This document shows, piece after piece, positions 1 to 10,508 of a stretch of DNA of 64,000 nucleotides (positions within the stretch are counted from its first letter, which is position 1; each line of letters begins with the position of its first letter). The notes below the pieces were generated by a model. The model did not search any database. It was not told the DNA's origin and saw only the letters and a program-made list of their open reading frames with translations. This DNA is from Nelumbo lutea (Eukaryota > Streptophyta > Magnoliopsida > Proteales > Nelumbonaceae). Made by a program: the position numbers and the translations under genes. The DNA is taken from the NCBI GenBank assembly GCA_022828595.1, contig JAKGHH010000003.1, forward strand, positions 13,082,934 through 13,146,933, in the 5' to 3' direction.

Positions 1-189
1 CAAGACTTATTCATCGGGTTAGTTCAGATAGGGTAAACCCGTAGACCCTGGAACCGACCTAGGTGGAGGTCATTTCCAAGAATTTAGAACCGAACCCTAC
101 CCCATAACAATCGGATAGGATCAATTCAAGGCTAATTCATAGTCGGTTCCATTCGGTTCTGGTAGAATCTACCCATTTGCTCACTCCTA
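1..189. mobile_element. Right-hand part of a hAT-like MITE, cut by the window edge
   Basis: The right terminus reads acccatttgctcactccta. Its reverse complement matches the left terminus of the element starting at 16711 (taggagtgatcaaatgggta), so both belong to one family. The body holds the pyrimidine-rich aaccgaaccctaccc type of sequence common in plant hAT MITEs. There is no coding capacity. The left end is outside the window, so the target duplication cannot be tested. Confidence 0.5.
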
Positions 190-1783
190 ATAGCTACATA
201 TATGTGAGTGGAGTTAATTTAGCCCAATGAAGTTGAAAATATGCCAAGTAGAGGTATTGTTTTGGGCCATTTGCCCACATTAACGCAAAGTTGAATGAAA
301 ATTTAAAAAGGGTGGGATCAATTAGTAACTTAAGTATTAAAGAGTGTATCGGCTCATCAAGACACGAGATGTGGGCTTTAACTATTGGATAAAGAAAAGA
401 AAACAATAATAAAGGTTTTTTAGAGAAATACACAAATTAGGAATCCTTGGGTTTTAGCTGTTGGATAAATAAACACAAAAAAAAAAACAAAAATCCTTAG
501 GATTTTAACCATTGAATTTCTAATGTAACTTTATTATTTTTTGATACATTAAAATCAATAATTCACTTACCACACTAATTTAATTACAAGCATTGCAAGT
601 ATAGAATTGATAAAGATAAAGAATGAATTCTCTAATTTTCTTATATGTAATTATGTAGTTCACTTATTAATTTTATACGATTTTGACTTTTCTTTTGAAA
701 TTATATTTTGATGGGTTTCTTTTGTACTTGTATCTAGATTTTTTTTTAATATATACAATTGTTGAAGACAGTTGTAAATTGACATTAATGTATCGTTTTT
801 TGTTGAAGTATTGTTATAATGTATTGAAAATTTTTCTTATATTTGTATTTTGAATATTTTAAAGTTTTTTTTGTTAATTTTGGTTAAATCATTTATTAAG
901 AAAACATTTCTGCTATGGTGATAATTTATTGAATGATCCTATAAGAAGAAAAATCCCTGGCCACACCACTGATTTTGGGTTTGGTTCGGATGTTGTTAAA
1001 TTCATTTTGGATCCAACTTGATTGCAACCCTATTATAGTAAGCCAAGCTTACTTGATCTTAAACCCACTAATAAAAATTAGGCTTGCATTGAACACAAAC
1101 CTTGAATTGGCTTAACTCTAATCAAACTTTTTTTAAATCAGTTCAAGTTGGTTTGTGTCGACCTCTAATACAATGCTTCCATGCCAGCCCAATTAAATGT
1201 GAACCTACCAGTGATAAAATCTATACTACCTATAAAAGAGTAAATGTCCTTTTTGTCTGGAATTTTCATTGGACGCTTTCTACCCCTTTTGTCTAAACAT
1301 ACAATGGGCATAAAGAGGGCATATATGTCCCTTACTCTCATTTTAGAAACTGCCCACTTATAACTGTAAATAAACTATTCATGAATTATAAATAGTTTTG
1401 TCTTAAAGATACTACCACATGCAAATGCATGTACATATTTACTAGTAAGAATAAAAGAAAATATCATGTGATGTTTTGAATTTAAACAAAGGGCTAGAGT
1501 TTTTATTTTTCCTGGTGAAAAAACAAAGGGCTAGAGTTTTGTTGTGAAATTGGGGGTCGGAAAATAAGTGCTACAACAATAGTAGCTATGATCTCTTCGA
1601 TATCCGTCAATGGTTCGGTAATCGAGATGGCTACTCCACATCCATATCCATCTAAACACAACGCCGATGGTCCGGTAGCTGAGATGATCACTCAACATTC
1701 AACCCCCAAGCTCTTTGTGGTAAAGCACAATTGGAAAGTGCAAACATGTTTATTGCGTAGGGTTGTAGGTTGATAGTAGAAAC
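190..1783. other. AT-rich intergenic stretch, no gene seen
   Basis: There is no open frame with recognisable similarity and no RNA gene. Between about 1494 and 1545 a short phrase (ggctagagttttt/ggctagagttttg) occurs twice. The segment 960-1170 resembles decayed MITE sequence but I could not define its ends. Confidence 0.5.
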
Positions 1784-2267
1784 TAGGGGTGCAAATGGAT
1801 CAGATCATTCGATCCTATTTGGTCAAATTTGGATCACCCCAATTTGGATTTTTAGATCAGATTTGGATAATTCCTTATCCGATCTGTTATATATGCTATA
1901 TATTTATTTATATATGTGATTTATTTATTTATACATATATTATGTATACTGTATTTTTGTAAATTTGTTATTATATTTACTTTTTATAAAAAATTTATAT
2001 ACATGTGATGAAAATAATTAAAAAATACTTATATATTTTGTTTTTCTTTATTTAAATTAGTATATTTTTATTTTTCTTTTAATAATTTATTAATTTTTAA
2101 AGAAAATAAATTGGATTGGATCATATCCGAATATTCGACTTCTCGATCAAATCCGAATTCATATCCATGTCTATCAGATCTGATTGGATCAGATATGCAA
2201 TTAACAATGTTGGATCGGATTCAGATATACCCTTATTCAAATCCAATCTGATCTGTTTGCATCCCTA
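1784..2267. mobile_element. hAT-type MITE with 8-bp target duplication
   Basis: Terminal inverted repeats run taggggtgcaaatggatcag on the left and, reverse-complemented from the right, tagggatgcaaacagatcag. The flanks gtagaaac (1776-1783) and gtaaaaac (2268-2275) form an 8-bp target duplication with one mismatch, the hAT signature. The interior is AT-rich and has no transposase. Confidence 0.8.
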
Positions 2268-2337
2268 GTAAAAACCCTATTTAATGGCCCAAACTATTTA
2301 TTCTGATAAACCCAAAGATGGTCACTTGGCGTCCCTA

Positions 2338-2600
2338 CAAAATAAAAAGACATAGATCAAATACACAAAGGCTCTCCACGGTAAGGTTAGTGGACCTTAT
2401 GTGTAATGTGTAATATCTAAGAAAGGCATAAGTTAATAGGATCTTTGACTCGTTGGAGTGAAGTCTCAATGCTACAAATAAGAAGGCATAAATCAAATAT
2501 ACAAAATGCTTTCCACACAATGGACCTTATTTGTAATATGTAATATCTAAAAAAGTCTCAAGTTGATAGGATCAGTGACTTGTTGGAGTGAAGACTTGGA
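2338..2600. repeat. Imperfect tandem duplication of about 130 bp
   Basis: A unit containing agacatagatcaaatacaca, then ggaccttatgtgtaat and gacttgttggagtgaag, occurs twice in direct orientation (about 2338-2467 and 2478-2600) with scattered substitutions and small indels. It is non-coding. Confidence 0.6.
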
Positions 2601-2692
2601 ATCAAATCCCATTGCCACTAAGATTGGGGGGTTAAGGGGAGGGCTAGAGGGGGATGGGTTATCCCTGTTGTGCAGTCCATGAAGAAAAAAAA

Positions 2693-3283
2693 AAGGTAAA
2701 TTATAAAACTCCCATGTATTATGGGGTCAATGACAAAGACTCCCGTGTACTTCAATTTGTGACAAAGGCCCCCTGAACTTTTACATTGTAAAAAATACCC
2801 CCTCAGCCATTAAGTCAAATGACAAAATGCGTTAAATTACCAAAATACCCCATCAAACTTTCTCTATTTTCTTTTTTTGCCATTTTTTTAAACCTAATTG
2901 ACCCAAATGGAGATTTATTGCTTCAATAAAGTGATCGAGAAAACAACATACTCAATTTTCTGGCTTCATGTTGTTGGTCTCTTCTCTCTATTTTTGTAAA
3001 TAAATCTTCTCTATTGGAGAAGACAATGAACAATACAAAGTGTAAAAAACAAAGTAATATACTTTCATAAATTAAAGACAAGGATAAAATAAATTAGAAA
3101 ATGGTAGTTTGGGAATTTAGAAAACTTTGAACAGTCAGATGAGAATATTTTTTTGATGTTAACTGATGGAGCACTAATTGAGGGGATCTTTGTCTAACAG
3201 CTAAAGTTCAGGGGGCCTTTGTCGCAAATAAGGGGTCTTTGTCACTAACCCCATAGTAAAGGGGGGTCTTTATAATTTACCCC
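2693..3283. mobile_element. Non-autonomous Mutator-like element, relative of the gene-carrying element at 17143
   Basis: Long inverted ends: the left reads ggtaaattataaaactccca with atggggtcaatgacaaaga; the right, reverse-complemented, reads ggggtaaattataaagaccc with atggggttagtgacaaaga. The next 150-200 bp inward (ttaaattaccaaaatacccc, tctctattttctttttttgc) match the left arm of the element at 17143-18553, so they are one family. A 9-bp flank aagaaaaaa occurs on both sides, but the A-run makes this weak evidence of a target duplication. No coding capacity. Confidence 0.7.
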
Positions 3284-4180
3284 AAGAAAAAACATACTTA
3301 TCACCACAAATGTTTTCTACTATGTAATAGGCTAAAACAGTTGGAGTTGTTGACTTGTCATGTAGAAACAAAATAGTTGTGCAATTTGGGCAGCTCCGAG
3401 TGGAGAGAATTATTAAAATCAATGTTTTCAACTTGTTGATTTGGCTGGCCATGTTCGAAGGTTTAGTTTTCTTAAAGCCTGGCTTTTAACAAAAAGTCAA
3501 AAACTATTGACTTGGTAAAAATTTGTATGATTTGAGTGGTTGAACCATTATTCTGTTTGATTCAGTCGTTGAATCATGCATAATAAAACTTTTGGAGACC
3601 ATAACTTTGTATTCGGTATCTGATTGAGGTGATTTTTACATCGATTGATAACTTTTTAAGATTTATGCATCACAGGGAGCAAAGGCACTTTGTCCCACTT
3701 TTTTGTTTTTTGTTTTTTGTTTTTTTGCCAAAACACGACTTTTATGTTCTCAAAACTCAATTGTTAGCATTTTTGTAAAGAAATAAAAAATATAAAATGA
3801 ACATAAAACAATACATATATACATATATAATGTATTACATGCAGAATATATATATACCTTGCCTTGGTTTTGTGCATATCTTAAAAGTTATATTTGATTA
3901 TAAATGTCAACTTATACTTGCACACATATATAGCACGTGTCCCTTACATTAGATTCTACTTAGGGTTGTTGAGCTATTTCGATTAGCAGTAGCCTCCGCC
4001 CTCACTAAGGGTTGTTGGGCTGTTTCGGTTGTTTTAGTTATTTGGTCTTTCTTGATTCTTTTGTTTTTTCTTTTGCTGTTGTTTGTGCTCTTTTGTTTCT
4101 CTTTCCTGCTTGAAGTTGTTATCTGTTTTATTTTTTAATGAATAATTTCTCTATAGAAATATAAAGAGTATATATAAAAC
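3284..4180. other. Intergenic stretch, no gene seen
   Basis: I see only AT-rich sequence, T-runs near 3700-3730 and an atatat tract near 3810-3860. No convincing open frame, RNA gene or element ends. Confidence 0.5.
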
Positions 4181-4362
4181 GGGTCTGGATCTCTTACCCA
4201 TGACAACTCTACTCACATGTACCCACATGAGATTGCAACCATACATGGAGAACATTTCACGCTCTTACATGGTGTTATGTGTGGGGAGATGATCCCAATG
4301 CATAGAGAAGTGTTTTGTGGGTAGGTGTGGGTAGAGTTGTCATGGGTAGGAGATCCAGAGTC
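4181..4362. mobile_element. Short Mutator-like MITE with perfect 9-bp target duplication
   Basis: Inverted ends of about 32 bp: the left includes gatctcttacccatgacaac, the right includes gttgtcatgggtaggagatc. The sequence atataaaac flanks both sides exactly (4172-4180 and 4363-4371). A 9-bp duplication is typical of Mutator-like transposition. The interior is non-coding. Confidence 0.85.
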
Positions 4363-4381
4363 ATATAAAACATGATACATA

Positions 4382-4632
4382 AAGGGCCTGTTTGGTGCAT
4401 CTTTCTGCACGGCCTGTTGGTTATTTACAAGCTCGATAGATTGAGATTTAGACTTTTCCCGTTTGGTTTGCAATAGATCTAGTCGCCAAAAGCTGATGCG
4501 CTGAAAAAACGAGTGAATCCCAAAACGGGCGATTTTCGGGAAGCTCCAAATGGAACTTTTGCGTTTTTTTTTTCTATTTGTCTTTGCACGGAAAGACAAA
4601 CAAAAAGACACGCCTTAACCAAACAGGCTTTA
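4382..4632. mobile_element. Small inverted-repeat element with gggcctgtttggt ends
   Basis: The left end aagggcctgtttggtgcatc pairs with the right end aaccaaacaggcttta. The gggcctgtttgg terminus is common among Tourist/PIF-Harbinger-like MITEs, but the 3-bp target duplication is not clear, so the superfamily is uncertain. No coding capacity. Confidence 0.55.
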
Positions 4633-4664
4633 GGCTGCTTGGATCTTAATGCAAAATCTCAATG

Positions 4665-5248
4665 TAGAGGTGTAAATTGGTGCCAAGCCACTAGCTCGGC
4701 ATGATTGTATGGGCCGATGGGCCATGCTAGGCTTGGGGTTTTAGGCCAACGGGTCAGGTCGGCATGGCCTACACTATCGTGCTGTGCTGCCTGTGGCTCG
4801 AGGGTTGGCACGACTTGGCACGCCCCATATATATATTTTATATATATTTATATTATATAATATATTATATAAATTATAAATATATAATAATATATAATAT
4901 ATAATATATTAATAAAATAAACAAATGTTTTCAATTTTATTATACTATTTTATTTAATTATTGTATATATAAGAAATTGTATACATCAAAGTTCATATAA
5001 AATTAAATTTAAGGTTTTTCTTAAATAAATAACTCTGGCCCGATCCACGACCTAGCCAGGCCCAATGCTTGGCCCATGGACCAGCCAAGCCTGGCCTAGC
5101 ATGGGCCCATGTGGGCTCAGGCTATGGGCCATGCCAGGTTGACCCTCAAAACATCCCAAGGGAGGGAGGCACGACCCGACCCACACTTTGCATAAGCGAC
5201 ATGCAAGCCATGCCGTACCGGCTCAACACAACATGTTTTACACCTCTA
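4665..5248. mobile_element. hAT-type MITE with 8-bp target duplication
   Basis: The ends are tagaggtgtaaattggtgcc and, reverse-complemented, tagaggtgtaaaacatgttg. The flanks tctcaatg (4657-4664) and gctcaatg (5249-5256) form an 8-bp duplication with one mismatch. The outer arms are GC-rich with repeated ggcc/tggcc words and the centre is very AT-rich (4828-5025). Short open frames inside are by-products of base composition. Confidence 0.8.
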
Positions 5249-5563
5249 GCTCAATGTGTCTTTTGAGTGTGAGAGCTACCATAAGATCTTCCCAAAAAGA
5301 CTTGCCAATCGGCCCCAAAGTTTGGGCTCCACTGCTTGCGTACGCAGAGAACAGGATAGTAATTTGGATTCCAATCACTTACCCACTATGTATAGTAATT
5401 TGGCTTCCAAATTCGAATCAGCTCACAATATGATCTCTAAAATTTTGCTAAAAATATTGAAAATTTAAAATGCTATTCTTTTGGAACTCGTTGAAAACTT
5501 CTGAAAACAATGAGGATATTATACACTTGAAAGTGAGATCAAATCAGCCCCCCACCAGATTGC

Positions 5564-5698
5564 CCCCCACAATGTCCTACAGCACATCCTTGCCGTGTAT
5601 TGGAAACATCTCCTGATGATAATACCAGAAATGGTGATATCATCATCAGGAGATGTTTCTAATACACGGCGGATATGTACTGTAAGACATTGTGGGGG
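5564..5698. repeat. 60-bp-arm hairpin with a 15-nt loop
   Basis: Arm 5564-5623 pairs with 5639-5698; only about five or six positions fail to match. The outer end is cccccacaatgtc / gacattgtggggg and the inner end catctcctgatgat / atcatcaggagatg. The geometry suits either a tiny foldback MITE or a small-RNA precursor, and sequence alone cannot separate the two. No flanking target duplication was recognised. Confidence 0.65.
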
Positions 5699-5699
5699 C

Positions 5700-7038
5700 T
5701 GACGTCATCACTTGATCAAGCTGATTTTTAGTCCAAATCCTCTATTCGGGGAAACCTTCTAAATGACGGATTTGATTTGTTTTAATATCGATCAATTTGG
5801 CTTCCATCGGAGGATGTATTCTATTTAAGCCCTAATTTTAAACCTTAAACCTCTAAAACCCTAATCTTAAAATTAGTGTATAAAATGCGGATGCATGTCC
5901 TCCAACATGGTAGGAGCCAAGTGTTTTCCTTGTAAGTTATAAATATCCATCCAAGCTGCAATTACATATCCTGTGTGTCTGAACCCAAGATGGTGCCTAA
6001 CAGACCAATATCTACAATTCTACATCCAACCCACTCCACCAAAAAGAAGGGAGAGAGAGGGAGCTCAAATCGATGAGGAAATTACAAGAGAGTTCAACAA
6101 TAAATCTTGTCTGAATCCTTGCCTGTTCATGATTTCAATCATTTCGTCACCCTCAATGTCTCCTTTTTTTTTTTTTCACTTGAATGCCCTTGTCCATTTT
6201 ACAAAGTGAGACGCTTCAACTTTAAAAGAGAAAGAAAGATTTTTCTTGAATTAAATGTTTTTTTCCTTTTTCTGTGATGCCATTTCTTGTCATTGATATA
6301 TACACTTTCGCCTGTATAAGAATACAAAGTGGGTTTACCAGCCAGGTCATTTAACCAAAAAAACCGAACGATAAGGAATGTTCCTGTGCCTGTGTTTGAT
6401 TGCAATGCAAATAAATTTGTATTGATGCAAAACTATAACAGTGCAAATGATTTGAGTGTAAATTCTGATCTATTTTTGTTTTAAATTTTAACTTATTTTG
6501 TTTGATTGCAATACAAATGAAGTACATTAAAACATGAATCAGAATAAAATAAAATTCAAAAAAAAGTCAAACAAGAATTTGCATTTTTTCGTTTGTACTC
6601 TTATGCATTTGTACTAGTGCAAATAAGATTGTACTGCATTTATGCCACAAACTGGCTTAGTGTTTACTGTCTACAAGGCTCCTACCCTTACATGTTCCCT
6701 CCCAAACAGGCTCTAAATGATCTCTGCAATGGATAAGCCTCTTAAAGCCAATCTTGTATAGGCTTTCCTATCTTTCCCTTCCTTTCCCTACCTTTTCCTT
6801 CAAACCAAACATAACTTTAGAGTCCTCATTAGCTGAATTTGACATGATGGACTGTGCAACCAACAAAAACGCTCCACATCAGCCATAAAGTGTATTATAT
6901 GCCCCACCATGACTCAACCTTTCAATTCCATCACTCACGTGGGACGTCTTTATTGATTACACAGCCCCTAACACAGCTATCGAGTTTTAGCTGATCCAAA
7001 CTCATTTTCTCTCCCATTCTAAATAGAAATAAATAAAA
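5700..7038. other. Intergenic stretch, no gene seen
   Basis: AT-rich and non-coding. A direct-inverse play of the words gcaatgcaaat and tgcatttgta around 6395-6645 suggests one more decayed MITE, but I could not fix its ends. Confidence 0.4.
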
Positions 7039-7599
7039 GGGAAAAATCCCAATTAATACCATGTACTTTGGGCCTGATGCCACTTTAGTTCTCAAACTTT
7101 AAAATGCACAATTCAGTACCCGAACTTTTAAAACATGATAATCCAGTACCTGCTATTAACTAGCTGTTAACCAGCCATTAAGTGGTATTTGAAAAAGACA
7201 CAAATGAACCTCAAGTGTCATCTAATTTTCTTTACTAACCATCCAAACATTGATAAAAAATTAACAGTTTCAGATCCTTGCCTCTTCTATTCAAGAAGTT
7301 GGGGTCACCAAAATGCCCACTCAAATGTGACCCCAACTTTATTGAATGGAAAAGGCAAGGGTTTGGGACTGTTAATTTTTTTGTCAATATTTAGATGGTT
7401 GATAAAGAAAATTAAGCAACATTTGAAGGGCATTTGTGTCTTTTTCAAATACCACTTAACGACTGGTTAACAACTAGTTAACAACAGATACTGAATTGTC
7501 ACGATTTAAAAGTTTGAGTACTGAATTATCGCATTTTAAAGTTTGGGGACCAAAGCGGCACTTGGCTCAAAGTACATGGTACTAATCGGGAACTTTCCC
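7039..7599. repeat. Long near-perfect foldback element (MITE), arms about 270 bp
   Basis: Almost the whole element is one inverted repeat. The left arm starts gggaaaaatcccaattaata and the right arm, reverse-complemented, starts gggaaagttcccgattagta. Pairing continues through gttaactagytgttaaccag and ggtatttgaaaaagacacaa to a core ttggggtcac ... gtgaccccaa with a loop of about 18 nt. The flanks taaataaaa and taaatcaaa match at 8 of 9 positions, which suggests a Mutator-like 9-bp target duplication. A transcript across it would fold into long double-stranded RNA. Confidence 0.85.
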
Positions 7600-7627
7600 T
7601 AAATCAAATAATGTTTCTAATGTCCAT

Positions 7628-7903
7628 CACTGTTTTCAAAACCAGACTGGACTAGACGGTCGGACTCACCTAACCGGTTCCGTTTTTCTCCAAAACTGCT
7701 TTTTCCCTCAAAACCGTTGATTTTGGTCAGCAAACCGCTGAACCGGCCGGTTAACCTTTCGAACGGTTTTGACGGTTTTTCAAATTTTTATTTTTATTTT
7801 TTTATCAAAACGGGCTGGCTATTCAGGTCAAACAGTCGGACTGTTCGAACCAGTAACCAGACCCTTGACCGGTTTCATCACCAGTTCGTTTTTAAAAACC
7901 ATG
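7628..7903 (+). mobile_element. MITE family member 1, perfect 8-bp target duplication
   Basis: The termini are cactgttttcaaaaccag and ttttaaaaaccatg. atgtccat flanks both sides exactly (7620-7627 and 7904-7911). The body has the words ggtcagcaaaccgctga and gaccggtttc. Copies of the same element sit at 8415-8700 (inverted) and 14421-14698. The 8-bp duplication suggests a hAT-type transposase acting in trans. Confidence 0.85.
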
Positions 7904-8414
7904 ATGTCCATAGTTGTCATGCTTAGTCTTTCCCGTCTTAGACTGAGAAGCTGTTAAGGGGGCCAATTTCCATTCAGTATATACGAAGAAAGTATCACCA
8001 TCTTCTCTGCTTCTTTTATAAGAAAATTAATCCTATTCTTCCACCCTTAGCAGCATTTATTGGGCACTAATGACTAGTTACTATGTATATGCTATGCTAG
8101 GCTAGATTTATATTAGAAGATAGGTATGAATTTCAGGACCCAATTGCGAGGGCTAGGAGGATAAACTACCAAGCTTTAGGTCTAGCTCTTCTTCTCTATA
8201 AGATCATAGATATGAATGCCTAAACTTTTATCTTCATCATGTTTCTTAAATCAATTCTTAGCCCTACCCTTGTAAACCAATTGCGTGCATGGCCCCGTAT
8301 TTTTCAAGTGGGATTTCTATACATGTATGTTCAATTCATGGGTAAACCCTAGATCTTCCTAGTATGCGACTGGATTCCCCTACTTTCACAGTGTGTAGAT
8401 GTTTTTGCTTGTAG

Positions 8415-8700
8415 CAAGGTTTTTAAAATTGACCTAAACAACGAACTGGTCAGGGGTTTGGTTCTCGGGTCAAATGATCTGATCATTCGAATCAAATAAA
8501 CGGTCCATTCTGATAAAAAAATAAAAAATAAAAAAAAGATCAAAACTATTAAATGGTTCGAATGGTTCAATTGCCCAAATCAACAATTTGCTGACCAAAT
8601 TATTATTTTTTTAGCAAAAATCTGGTTTTGGGGAAAACCAGAACCGATTCCCATTTTTTCCCATCCGACAGTCCGGTCCAGTCCGGTTTTAAAAACCATG
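8415..8700 (-). mobile_element. MITE family member 2, inverted copy
   Basis: It is the reverse-complement relative of 7628-7903, with the ends caaggtttttaaaa and gttttaaaaaccatg. The flanks gcttgtag (8407-8414) and acttgtag (8701-8708) are an 8-bp duplication with one mismatch. It is more diverged internally than member 1. Confidence 0.8.
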
Positions 8701-8708
8701 ACTTGTAG

Positions 8709-10508
8709 TAAATCACAATTAAGGAAGAACTTTGACTAATCCAAAAACTCTATGACTTGATATTACTGCCAATTGATTGATTGCCAGTTGTTTAGGTACC
8801 ATGTATTTTCAGTATCATAGTCAGACTTATACGGAAGACATATCCTATGATACCAGAAAAGTATGATACCCTGATAGGTACAATCTATGATACCTAAAAA
8901 TATTTGACCAATCAAAACCCGAATTTTTATGAGTACAATCTGATTGATTACCACTTCTATGATTCACATGGTTGACTGCAAAGGTGAATTTGAATCTAAC
9001 ATCAGAAGCTTAGGTGAATTTGAATCATGGTCAGAATATGAAGGTGCCAATCGTCTAATAAGTTGATAAGGTCTCAAACTTAGGATCTACTCCCGCCAAT
9101 ACTAATCACTTAAGTTGTTGAGTAACGGATTTGGGGGACCGGTTACCTCTCCTTTATGTCATTGTAAGTAAGGATCGATTTGACTGAAGAGTGGGGGAGG
9201 GGGAAAATATACATGAACTCCCTGAATCATCCCCGGCTCCATCCCTGACAGGCTGACACAATGGAAGTAACTCATCTCCCGTCCCCTTAACCCTCCAACT
9301 CTGATGATATCAAATTTGATCTCAGGTCTCTGCTACAACAAGTCATAAATTCTATGAAGAGAACCATCAGACCGACTCATTGGGCCGGGACGGTTTGTCG
9401 TGATAGCATGACATTGGGCTGCATTTTTTCAGAACGTGACGGTGAGCCCACCAATACCATGCTGGTAGTTGATAGCTATCTACATTCATAAAATATTGCA
9501 CGGGGAGGGCTCAGGGCTCCCATCTCCACGCAAGAGCAGCCCTAATTTTGAAACTTGAAACCCCCTAACTTTAGACCGAGTCTTTGCTTCTCGATTGAAT
9601 AAAAAATCAAACAAAGAAAAGAAAGAAACTAAAAGAAGAAAACAAAGGAAAGGAGAATGGATAGAAAAGAAAAGCATTGAGAGCAGTGGAGGCTCCCTGC
9701 AGCTGCCTTTGGTGATTTTTCACTTTGGAGATTATACGCATGTTATTATTGTTTTTATGATTATTACGAGACGAGACTAGACTAGAAGAATCTCTCAACT
9801 CTCATGCAGATTTTTACAAGTTTGAATGGACCGAAGACCGAACAACAGTACCACACACGCATGACACCCCACCAGAGCAACCAAACCAAAAGTGAAAAAA
9901 AAAAAAAATTCTTTAGATCATCATCACCTTTACTTAATTGGTGGGACTTAGCTTTAGATTGGACAAATGCACAAGACACCTAGAAAGCCAAAGCCAAAGA
10001 AGATTGATTGATTGAAAGAGATTAATTACATTACATTACATACCTTCTCCTATCATGTATGCCTACTAGAACATTTCTTGGGTTGTGTTCCATTGATCAT
10101 TTTTCTTTTTTATAGTATCTACTTGTTTTTTTCTTTTGTTCTTTACATGCAAAAGATAATCCTCTATTCTTGAATCTCTTTCCCTCTTTCCCTCTTTATC
10201 TCTCAAAATTAAAGGGGCATGGAATGGAATGCTAAAGTGGGGGTGTCTGCAAAGTTTGTTTAATCTTTCTGAATTCTGAGGATGCTTGTACGTGTATTTT
10301 TGTGTGAGAGAAGCTTGGATTTGCTTTACTCCCGGCCCCACCACCTCCACACTACTAATTCTGTAAACTGGAGCGCTTTTGCAGATTTATAAGAATTCTC
10401 TAATTTTCTAAGGAGTGTTTACAATCGATCCCACTTGAAAAACACACAAGATGATACATCTTGTAAATCATAGTCTACATTGGTGATGCTTCACCATCCT
10501 CTTGACGC
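8709..10508. other. Intergenic stretch downstream of the CLE25-like gene, no gene seen
   Basis: It contains an A/G-rich tract near 9600-9680 and a TTA/AC-rich stretch near 10020-10045. The open frames here overlap one another in low-complexity sequence and show no family similarity. Confidence 0.5.

Noticed and set aside
4823..4925. Long tatata tract as a possible origin or matrix attachment site
   Set aside because: It is the AT-rich centre of the hAT MITE 4665-5248 and needs no other explanation.
9595..9798. Lysine/arginine-rich frames on both strands
   Set aside because: They come from an A/G-rich tract; the two strands give mirror frames and neither has a domain or a good context.
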